Assembly: GCA_964445305.1 (NCBI GenBank)
Contig: CAYUKK010000195.1
Location: 1-11,355, forward strand
Length of the DNA stretch: 11,355 bases
Reading direction: 5' to 3'
DNA from: CAYUKK01 sp964445305
Lineage (GTDB): Bacteria; Acidobacteriota; Aminicenantia; Aminicenantales; UBA8522
Part shown: positions 1-5,824 of the stretch, one piece after another
Position numbering within the stretch: position 1 is the first letter of the stretch
Layout of the letters: each line of letters starts with the position of its first letter
Notes under the pieces: generated by a model
Told to the model about the DNA's origin: nothing
Seen by the model: the letters and a program-made list of their open reading frames with translations, nothing else
The model's database searches: none
Program-made: the position numbers and the translations under genes

Positions 1-71
1 TCCCTGACTGGTACCTGCAGCTCCTCATCGACTACAACAAGCTCACCCCCCAGCCCCAGGAGAAGAAATAA
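1..71 (+). CDS. 3' end of an unidentified gene (partial)
   Basis: In the frame whose codons begin at position 3, the window opens inside a reading frame that runs 22 codons to TAA at 69-71. The visible tail ends in a Pro/Gln/Lys-rich stretch (LTPQPQEKK), typical of a disordered C-terminus. The start lies outside the window. The codons are GC-rich at third positions, like the neighbouring genes. The stop is 3 nt from the stop of the convergent hydrolase gene, so there is no room for a separate terminator. The fragment is too short to assign a family, and that it is coding at all is inferred from frame, codon choice and the tight convergent arrangement. Confidence 0.5.
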   Translation, partial: PDWYLQLLIDYNKLTPQPQEKK

Positions 72-74
72 GCA

Positions 75-1445
75 TTAGGAATGCTTGCGGATGAAGGCGG
101 CGATGTCCGAGATGACCTCGGGTGACACGCTGCCGTGAACCTGAAGATATTCATCCGGCGTCGGCAGACCCTGCCCCTCAAAAAAGAGATGGTTGAGCTT
201 AGAGTAAAGGCGGAACTCAACATCTGAGCGGTGGCTGAGCGCCTTTTTCCAGTTTTCAAAGTCCTCGGTTGTCACCTGGTAGTCACGACTTCCCTGAAGG
301 ATGAGCATGGGCTTTTTCACCTTGATGGCCACTTCAGGTGGAAAGTATCCTCGGAGGTCGAGCCAGTAGGAAGGCGGAGCGTTGAGAAGTTTTTCTCCGG
401 CTCCCCGGTCAGCCTCCTGAAGGGCCTTGATCTTGGCTATTTCCACCTTGATTCCGTCCAGCTGCTTTTTATCTTCTTCGGAAAGCTCCCCGTCGAGGCT
501 CAAAAGATAGGTCATCTGCTGGAGATAGGTATCTTCATAAGGTCGAGTCAGACCGGCCATGATGATGAACCCAGCGATATCCAGCTCCTTCCCGGCCACC
601 GCCAGCCGGGGGATGAGCATTCCGCCAAGGCTATGGCCGAGGACGAATATCTTGTTCGGGTGGATGGCTGGCGTTGCCTTAAGGACTCGCACAGCTTCGA
701 GTGCGTCCTCGATAGTCTCTTCCTTGACGGTGAAGGTCCGTCCTATTTCCGGATTCGCGACGAGCTTTGGCCCGTAAAGGCGTGTCCTCTTCTCGTAGCG
801 GAGGACGGCGAATCCCTTCGTCGCCAGTCCCCAAGCGATGTCTTTAAAAGGCTTGTTCGGCCCTAACGTTTCATCACGGTCGTTCGGCCCGGAGCCGTGG
901 ACAAGGACGACTCCTGGAAAGGGGCCATCTCCTTTGGGCAACGTCAAAGTCCCGGGAAGCGCCCATTCCCCCCTGCCGACCGTTACTTCCCTTTCTTCGA
1001 AGGTCTCGGGGTCGGCATAAGGGGGAGGTTCGTATTTCGCCGGCGGCAGGGAGGGCACAAACTGGAAGCCAGCGATTCTCTTGTTCTTGTCGAAAACCAC
1101 CCGCGCGTCGAGCGTGACTTTTTCAAACTCGCATGTAACCAAGACGATATCATAAGCGCCGAGCACATCCCGTCGCGCTCCTGTCTGGCGCTTGAAGGCT
1201 CCCATTTTTTGAGGAACCTGTTTCCAGAACTCGGCCAGTTTTTCTGGTCCTGAGACTTTCATCATCGTCTCGTCAAAATCCGCCACAGCCGCCTCAAAAT
1301 CGCCGCGGCTCAGCGCTTCCAGGAAGGCTCTGGCCTTGACGATGAGCTCATCTGCTTCGCGGCGCCTTGAAGCTTCCGCCTGGGTCAAAAGAAAAAAAGC
1401 GATGAGCACTGTTCCCCGGACAAACCAGGGAGATCCTCGATTCAT
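75..1445 (-). CDS. Exported alpha/beta hydrolase with N-terminal DUF3887-like domain
   Basis: This 456-residue protein is a predicted serine esterase/peptidase-type hydrolase of unknown substrate, probably acting outside the cytoplasm. A basic N-terminus and hydrophobic core (about residues 8-24, ending near Ala-Glu-Ala) look like a Sec signal peptide. Residues of about 30-130 resemble the DUF3887 (NTF2-like) domain often fused to such hydrolases. The alpha/beta-hydrolase fold follows, with an oxyanion-hole motif HGSGPNDRDE (183-192), nucleophile elbow GHSLGG (Ser272), acid Asp388 in GSRDYQ and His419 in LNHLFF, which gives a complete triad. The start is ATG at 1443-1445, with GGAGG five bases upstream. 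A TATGAT -10-like hexamer lies at 1472-1477 on the minus strand, but no good -35 accompanies it. The gene is separated from rimI by 139 nt, so it is probably a separate transcription unit. Family and triad are clear; the substrate is not. Confidence 0.88.
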   Translation of the reverse strand: MNRGSPWFVRGTVLIAFFLLTQAEASRRREADELIVKARAFLEALSRGDFEAAVADFDETMMKVSGPEKLAEFWKQVPQKMGAFKRQTGARRDVLGAYDIVLVTCEFEKVTLDARVVFDKNKRIAGFQFVPSLPPAKYEPPPYADPETFEEREVTVGRGEWALPGTLTLPKGDGPFPGVVLVHGSGPNDRDETLGPNKPFKDIAWGLATKGFAVLRYEKRTRLYGPKLVANPEIGRTFTVKEETIEDALEAVRVLKATPAIHPNKIFVLGHSLGGMLIPRLAVAGKELDIAGFIIMAGLTRPYEDTYLQQMTYLLSLDGELSEEDKKQLDGIKVEIAKIKALQEADRGAGEKLLNAPPSYWLDLRGYFPPEVAIKVKKPMLILQGSRDYQVTTEDFENWKKALSHRSDVEFRLYSKLNHLFFEGQGLPTPDEYLQVHGSVSPEVISDIAAFIRKHS

Positions 1446-1584
1446 CCTTTCCTCCAGAGTGATGTTTCTACATCATATACTTTTTTGAAGCCCAAAAAAT
1501 TCTCGGCTCAGAAACGACAAAAACTGAAAAATCCCCCTCGAAATTCGAATCGCTGCCTCGTTTTGCCGCCATCGGCCCCCAGGT

Positions 1585-2043
1585 TCAAAGATGAAGCCCG
1601 AGGACAAAGGCATCCTCGGCCGGATTGGTGTAGTAACCTTGCCTCACGCCCATCATCTTGAACCCGAGTTTCCGGTAAAGGTTGAGTGCGGCCGTGTTGG
1701 AGGGGCGGACCTCGAGAGAGATGAGGCGACCTCCTCTCAGCCGGACCATCTCAATGACCTGCCTCAACACCGCCTCGCCAATCCCCAGGCGCCGAAAATC
1801 GGGGTGGACGGCAATGTTATTGATTTGGGCATCTTCGCCAACCTGCCAGAAGATGACGTAGCCGATAACTTTATTGAGAGTCGCGTGCACGACGACCAGC
1901 GGGAAGGATATCGACCGATGATAGATCTCGCCGCGAAACGTGCTCTCATGCCATGGATTGGGAAACGAAGCCCTCTCGATCTCCAGGACAGAAGTCAAAT
2001 CGGCAACTTCCATCCTTCTCAGAAAATAGAACTTTTGGGGAAT
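1585..2043 (-). CDS. rimI: [Ribosomal protein S18]-alanine N-acetyltransferase RimI
   Basis: This is a GNAT-fold acetyltransferase that transfers acetyl from acetyl-CoA to the N-terminus of ribosomal protein S18 in the RimI family; homologues can acetylate other N-termini. Counting from the internal ATG at 2013, one sees the RimI-type IERASFPNPW segment, the acetyl-CoA loop RRLGIG (74-79), the conserved Glu101 in LEVRPSN, Tyr113 in LYRKLGF, and the family C-terminus YYTNPAEDAFVL. The ATG at 2013 has AGAAGG directly abutting it, with no spacing. The frame is also open upstream and encodes FYFLRRM, matching the usual N-terminal strand of RimI. An ATT at 2041-2043, eight bases after AAGGA, would give 152 residues, close to E. 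coli RimI (148). That start is used here; the conservative alternative is 1585-2013 (142 residues). It is the last gene of the operon, directly behind tsaB, its common genomic partner. Confidence 0.85.
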   Translation of the reverse strand: MPQKFYFLRRMEVADLTSVLEIERASFPNPWHESTFRGEIYHRSISFPLVVVHATLNKVIGYVIFWQVGEDAQINNIAVHPDFRRLGIGEAVLRQVIEMVRLRGGRLISLEVRPSNTAALNLYRKLGFKMMGVRQGYYTNPAEDAFVLGLHL

Positions 2044-2054
2044 CTTGTTGTTCC

Positions 2055-2735
2055 TTATCGCCTTTCCTCCGCCTGGGACCTTCGAAAATAGAGAGGCTCA
2101 AGCTCATCGCCGCGGCGGCCCCGACCTCGCTTCAAAAGGTCATACCCGAGCCGTCCGACTTCATAGCCAATAAATGGCGACCGGGAGGGAAATCGAGCCT
2201 TGTCCCTCAAATAGGCAAGGATTTTTTCCCTAAAAACATCCGTCCCGTTCCCGATAAAAGAGATGACGCGATGGTCGGGAAGCCGGGAGAAAAACTCGTC
2301 CGGCTTGTAAGCTCCCTGCGGAATCACCTCTTCACGCCGCTCGCCCAAGAACTCGAACAGGCCAGTGAAAATCTCACCCTTCTTGGCATCCAGCAGGGGG
2401 CAGACGAGTCGAACCTGACTGTCTTTGAGCTTGAGGGCCAGCGCGTCCAGCGTCGACACCGGCGCCACGGGTCGTCCGGAAGCGAGGGCCAGCGCCTTGA
2501 CCGTGCTCAAACCGATCCGGATACCGGTAAAGGAACCCGGACCAGCGGCAACAGCAAAAGCCTCGATATTTCGGACGGAAAGCAACTGGAGCTTGAGAAG
2601 CTCATCGACCGAGCGGAGGAGCCTGGCCGAATGGGAAGTTCCGGAAAGGGTGTTGATTTCAGCCAGGAGCCTTGTGTTCTCAAGGAGAGCCACCGACCCG
2701 GTGGCCGTTGTCGTGTCCAGGGCGAGGATGAGCAT
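2055..2735 (-). CDS. tsaB: tRNA threonylcarbamoyladenosine (t6A) biosynthesis protein TsaB
   Basis: TsaB (YeaZ) is the non-catalytic partner that dimerises with TsaD and, with TsaE, transfers threonylcarbamoyl to A37 of ANN-decoding tRNAs in the cytoplasm. The protein is 226 residues from ATG at 2733-2735. It starts with the ASKHA-fold strand LILALDTTT, has the signature GPGSFTGIRIG (65-75), and ends with the typical EPLYFRRSQAE. A longer frame to 2771 exists, but its extra 12 residues overlap leuD. The chosen ATG follows the upstream stop by one base (TGA-G-ATG) and has GGAGAG about six bases before it, inside the end of the previous gene, so translation is probably coupled. tsaB-rimI adjacency is widespread in bacteria. 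No tsaD or tsaE is in this window. Confidence 0.93.
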   Translation of the reverse strand: MLILALDTTTATGSVALLENTRLLAEINTLSGTSHSARLLRSVDELLKLQLLSVRNIEAFAVAAGPGSFTGIRIGLSTVKALALASGRPVAPVSTLDALALKLKDSQVRLVCPLLDAKKGEIFTGLFEFLGERREEVIPQGAYKPDEFFSRLPDHRVISFIGNGTDVFREKILAYLRDKARFPSRSPFIGYEVGRLGYDLLKRGRGRRGDELEPLYFRRSQAEERR

Positions 2736-2736
2736 C

Positions 2737-3285
2737 TCACGCTCTCCGCTCGAACGTCCGGCCGTAAGCAAAAAGGTTTCCGGCTCGAAGAATTTCTCTC
2801 TGCACAGGGCTCATCGGTTCGAGGGAAAAAGCGAGGCCCTTGCTCAGGTTCATCGCCCACCCCGAAAGAAAATCGAGCTCGACTTCGTCTCCCGTCTCCA
2901 GCTTGCCGCTGCCGACAAGCTGGACTATTTCAGAACTTTTTAAGACGGGAAGGCCTGAGTTGACGGCGTTACGAAAATAGATGGAGGCAAAGGAAGGGGC
3001 CAAAATAGCCCCAACCTTGAGGGCAATGAAGCAGTCAACGGCCTGCTGGCGCGACGAGCCGGCACCGAAATTTCGACCGGCGACGAGGATATCGCCAGCT
3101 GAAGCCCGGGCCGGAAAATCCTTCCAGCCCTCCAGATTTCCGAGCGCATACTTCCCCATCTCGGAAGTATCTGTGATGTGGAGGTAAGCGTTGTGGTAAA
3201 TCTGGTCAGTGTCGATGTCCTCGATGAGTCGGCCGCGGCTGTCTAGAAGAACCCAGAGCCGGCCACGGTGCTTTGTCCTTTCCAT
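2737..3285 (-). CDS. leuD: Aconitase-superfamily (LeuD-type) isomerase small subunit
   Basis: This is the swivel-domain subunit of a two-subunit 3-isopropylmalate dehydratase-type isomerase. It pairs with the large subunit encoded immediately upstream (1-nt gap). At 182 residues it matches short LeuD proteins. The hallmark GRNFGAGSSRQQAVDC (70-85) holds the serine/arginine region used in catalysis. The N-terminal DIDTDQI motif corresponds to the family DxINTDxI strand. The substrate-recognition loop after this strand reads YLHI (34-37), whereas characterised isopropylmalate isomerases usually carry YLRT. This, with the unusual partner residues, makes the true substrate uncertain: isopropylmalate, homocitrate, citrate or a methylmalate are all possible. 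The family assignment is firm; the symbol leuD is by homology only. GAGG at the end of the upstream gene lies about 10 nt before the ATG. Confidence 0.85.
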   Translation of the reverse strand: MERTKHRGRLWVLLDSRGRLIEDIDTDQIYHNAYLHITDTSEMGKYALGNLEGWKDFPARASAGDILVAGRNFGAGSSRQQAVDCFIALKVGAILAPSFASIYFRNAVNSGLPVLKSSEIVQLVGSGKLETGDEVELDFLSGWAMNLSKGLAFSLEPMSPVQREILRAGNLFAYGRTFERRA

Positions 3286-3286
3286 T

Positions 3287-4537
3287 TTAAATATCCTCTG
3301 GGCTCGCTATCTCTCCCGCCACACAGGAGGCGGCGACAATGGCCGGGCTGGCCAGGTATGTCTGGCCCTTGCCCTGCTTGCCGGGAAAATTGCGATTTCC
3401 GGTGCTGATTTGAACTTCACCCCTTCCCGTCAACCCGACATGGCCCTCGGCGCAGCCGCCGCAACCGGGGTTAATGATGATAGCTCCGCTTTCGAACAAA
3501 TCGTGGAGAAGGCCCTGCCTCAGGAGCTCCTCGTAGACGCGCCGCGTCGCCGGGACGACTTTGAGCATGACGCCGGGGTGGACTTTGCGTCCCTTGAGGA
3601 TGCGCGCCGCTTCGGCCAAGTCTTCGACGCGGCCGTTGGTGCAGGAACCGATGAAACCGGAATTTACTTTGAGGCCGCGCAACTCGCTCACCGGCTTCAC
3701 GTTGGTTGGCGACGGCGGCGCGGCCACTTGAGGCGGGAGGCCGTCCACGTTGACCTCGACGACTTCAGCATAATCAGCGTCGTCATCGGCCAAGAAAGGT
3801 GAATAGGGAATTCCGGCATAGCTTTCTATTTCTTTTCTCGCTTCCTCCCCCGCCTCGGGGATAAAACCGATGATTCCGGCCATTTCCGTGATCATGCTGC
3901 AAAGGGTCAACCGACCAGACAGGGAGAGGTCGGCTCCAGCCTCGCCATAAAACTCCGCTGACTTGAGGGCGAGCTTTTGCGTCCCCAACTCCCTGAGAAG
4001 ATAAAGGGTCAGGTCTTTGGCCGATGTCGGCCTGCTCAACCTCCCCTGAAGGATAATTTTCACTGTCCTCGGCACTTCGAACCATGTCCGGCCCGTGCGG
4101 AAGGCGAAGGTCACATCGACATCGCCCATCCCCTGCCCGAAGCAGCCGATCGCGCCGAGGATGTTCATGTGGCTATCGGTTCCCGCCACCGTGCTATTGG
4201 GAAGAGCCAACCCCTCCTCGAGGAGCACATGGGTGCCGATGCCACAGTCAACGTCGAAAACCTTCACCCCATGCTTCCGGGCGAAATCGCGGCAGATTTG
4301 CTGGTTGTCAGCGTAGCGGAGCGTGCAGGCGGGCGCGCACAAATCGAAGGTGAAAAACGTCTTGGCGCTATCCGCCAGGGGTTGATCGTTGTACTCCCGC
4401 TCATAATTTTTGACCACGTTCGGCCCGCCAAAATCCCTGGCCGAGCGGACATCGAGGTCCATCCAGACGATGTGGCCGGCCCTCGCCTCCTCTTGAGTGT
4501 GGGCCTGGATGATTTTCTCGATGATGGTCCTGCCCAT
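3287..4537 (-). CDS. leuC: Aconitase-superfamily (LeuC-type, short form) isomerase large subunit
   Basis: The 416-residue large subunit binds the [4Fe-4S] cluster that dehydrates and rehydrates a 2-hydroxyacid via an alkene intermediate. Its length fits the short (archaeal-type) LeuC/homoaconitase group rather than the roughly 470-residue bacterial form. The cluster cysteines are visible in GSCTNG (Cys299) and NPGCGGC (Cys359, Cys362). GTDSH (119-123) and STGNRNFPGK (378-387) are also conserved active-site elements. Two positions are odd: the usual Asp-His pair in FDH reads FDL (Asp65-Leu66), and the usual GI(C/G)HQV reads GIGTHV (99-104), which moves the histidine by one residue. The overall fold motifs argue for a functional subgroup with a shifted active site rather than decay. 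A stop-overlapping GAGGG lies 10 nt before the ATG, 14 nt after the dehydrogenase gene. The product is most often annotated as 3-isopropylmalate or homoaconitate dehydratase. Confidence 0.87.
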   Translation of the reverse strand: MGRTIIEKIIQAHTQEEARAGHIVWMDLDVRSARDFGGPNVVKNYEREYNDQPLADSAKTFFTFDLCAPACTLRYADNQQICRDFARKHGVKVFDVDCGIGTHVLLEEGLALPNSTVAGTDSHMNILGAIGCFGQGMGDVDVTFAFRTGRTWFEVPRTVKIILQGRLSRPTSAKDLTLYLLRELGTQKLALKSAEFYGEAGADLSLSGRLTLCSMITEMAGIIGFIPEAGEEARKEIESYAGIPYSPFLADDDADYAEVVEVNVDGLPPQVAAPPSPTNVKPVSELRGLKVNSGFIGSCTNGRVEDLAEAARILKGRKVHPGVMLKVVPATRRVYEELLRQGLLHDLFESGAIIINPGCGGCAEGHVGLTGRGEVQISTGNRNFPGKQGKGQTYLASPAIVAASCVAGEIASPEDI

Positions 4538-4551
4538 GAGCTGTTTTTCCC

Positions 4552-5667
4552 TCAGAGCCTTTCAGCGACAGCGTGAGCCACATCAAGCGACGATGCTTGG
4601 CCGCCCATATCATAGGTCCGAATTTTCCCTTCCTTGATGACACCGGCGATGGCGGCCTCAAGTCGTTCGGCCTTTTCCTTCTCTCCCAGCCACTCGAGCA
4701 TGAGCTTGGAGGCGAGGAGCATGGCCGTCGGGTTGACCTTGTATTGACCGGCGTACTTGGGCGCTGAGCCGTGGGTCGGCTCAAAGACAGCGTAATTGTC
4801 CCCGATATTTCCGGCTGAGGCAAAACCCAACCCGCCGACAAGCTGGGCGCCAAGGTCGGAGATGATGTCGCCGAACAGGTTCTCCGCGACTAGGACATCA
4901 TAGTCATGGGGGTTCTTGATGAGCCACATGCACATGGCGTCGACGTTGGCTTCCTTGAGCGGTATGTCGGGGTATTCTTTGGCAATTTCTCGGGCCACGC
5001 TGAGCATAAGCCCCCCGGTCTCACGGAGGACGTTGGGCTTTTCAACAACCGTCACCGACCGACGGCCGTGCTGGCGGGCGTAGGCAAAAGCAGCCCGAAC
5101 GATTCGCGAACACCCCTTCCTCGTCATGATCCGCGTGGAAAGGGCGATCTCTTCGAGAGGAGTGTCCTGAAAAGCTTTCATCTTGGGGTGGATGAGGAGC
5201 GCATCCCGGACGGATGGGGGAAGGGGGAAAAATTCGACCCCGGCATACATCCCCTCCGTATTCTCCCGGAAGATGACAAGGTCGATATTGTCGCGATAAT
5301 TGAGGGGATTGCCGGGATAGGCCTTGCAGGGTCGGAGGTTGGTGTAGAGGTCGAACTCCTGGCGAAGACGGACGATGGGGCTGAAATAGGAAAGGCCGCG
5401 ACCGCGCAGGGCGGGGTCGAGCTCAGCCGCAGCTTCCTCTTTCGGCTTGGAGGTGATAGCCCCAAAAAGACAAGCGTCCGTTTCCCTGAGCATCTTGATG
5501 GTGCGGTCTGGAAGAGCGTTTCCCTCTTTGCACCAGAACTCCCAGCCGATTTCGCCATAAACGTAATCGGCATCGAGAGCCATCTTATCCAGGACAATCA
5601 TGGCCGCTTCCATGACGTCCTTGCCAACTCCATCGCCGGGTAATACGGCAATCTTGAATTTCGCCAT
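4552..5667 (-). CDS. Isocitrate/isopropylmalate-family beta-decarboxylating dehydrogenase
   Basis: This 371-residue enzyme oxidises and decarboxylates a 2-hydroxyacid bearing a beta-carboxylate to a 2-oxoacid, using NAD(P) and a divalent metal. Family marks are LPGDGVG (9-15), RLRQEFDLYTNLRP (100-113), FRENTEG (133-139), the catalytic Tyr141 and Lys210 (VVEKPNVLR), and the metal aspartates Asp243, Asp267 and Asp271. The substrate loop reads SPIVRLR (96-102). Ser96 aligns with Ser113 of E. coli isocitrate dehydrogenase, while the Glu and Leu-Leu that read the isopropyl group in LeuB are absent. The cofactor region HGSAPKYAG...VNP has Lys304, Tyr305 and Val311, like the NADP-dependent E. coli enzyme. 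Isocitrate or homoisocitrate is therefore more likely than isopropylmalate. ATG at 5667 is preferred over GTG at 5673, because AGAGGTGG lies just before 5667 and overlaps the GTG. It is the first gene of the operon. Confidence 0.88.
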   Translation of the reverse strand: MAKFKIAVLPGDGVGKDVMEAAMIVLDKMALDADYVYGEIGWEFWCKEGNALPDRTIKMLRETDACLFGAITSKPKEEAAAELDPALRGRGLSYFSPIVRLRQEFDLYTNLRPCKAYPGNPLNYRDNIDLVIFRENTEGMYAGVEFFPLPPSVRDALLIHPKMKAFQDTPLEEIALSTRIMTRKGCSRIVRAAFAYARQHGRRSVTVVEKPNVLRETGGLMLSVAREIAKEYPDIPLKEANVDAMCMWLIKNPHDYDVLVAENLFGDIISDLGAQLVGGLGFASAGNIGDNYAVFEPTHGSAPKYAGQYKVNPTAMLLASKLMLEWLGEKEKAERLEAAIAGVIKEGKIRTYDMGGQASSLDVAHAVAERL

Positions 5668-5714
5668 TTCCACCTCTTTTTCTTTATTTTTTTAGACGCA
5701 AATAATCTACCACA

Positions 5715-5741
5715 ATCGTCTCAAAAGAAAAAGCAGACGAT
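5715..5741. repeat. 7-bp inverted repeat in the divergent spacer, candidate operator
   Basis: ATCGTCT at 5715-5721 is the exact reverse complement of AGACGAT at 5735-5741, with a 13-nt A-rich centre. It lies between the divergently transcribed dehydrogenase operon (start 5667) and the M3 peptidase gene, 14 nt upstream of the peptidase -35 hexamer. The arrangement suits a dimeric repressor or activator site, but no regulator gene is nearby and the match could be chance. Confidence 0.3.
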
Positions 5742-5754
5742 AGCCCAAGTGGGG

Positions 5755-5783
5755 GTGAGATGAAGGCCAAACCGGAGTATAAT
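5755..5783 (+). promoter_or_regulatory. Sigma70-like promoter of the M3 peptidase gene
   Basis: A perfect TATAAT at 5778-5783 is preceded by GTGAGA at 5755-5760 (4 of 6 matches to TTGACA) with an optimal 17-nt spacer. Transcription should begin near 5790, leaving a leader of about 35 nt that contains AGGAGG at 5807-5812. Confidence 0.55.
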
Positions 5784-5824
5784 AGGATGCTCGCTTAATT
5801 CCAGTCAGGAGGTTTGATAAACCG

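Noticed and set aside
231..866. 211-codon + strand open frame opposite the alpha/beta hydrolase
   Set aside because: Antisense to a protein with a complete catalytic triad; no ribosome-binding site or domain pattern.
1446..1584. Possible terminator of rimI (short TTCT/AGAA stem before six T on the minus strand)
   Set aside because: The stem is only four A/T-rich pairs; not distinguishable from chance.
1953..2963. 336-codon + strand open frame opposite tsaB and leuD
   Set aside because: It lies entirely antisense to well-supported genes and has a low-complexity composition; it is a shadow of GC-rich codon use.
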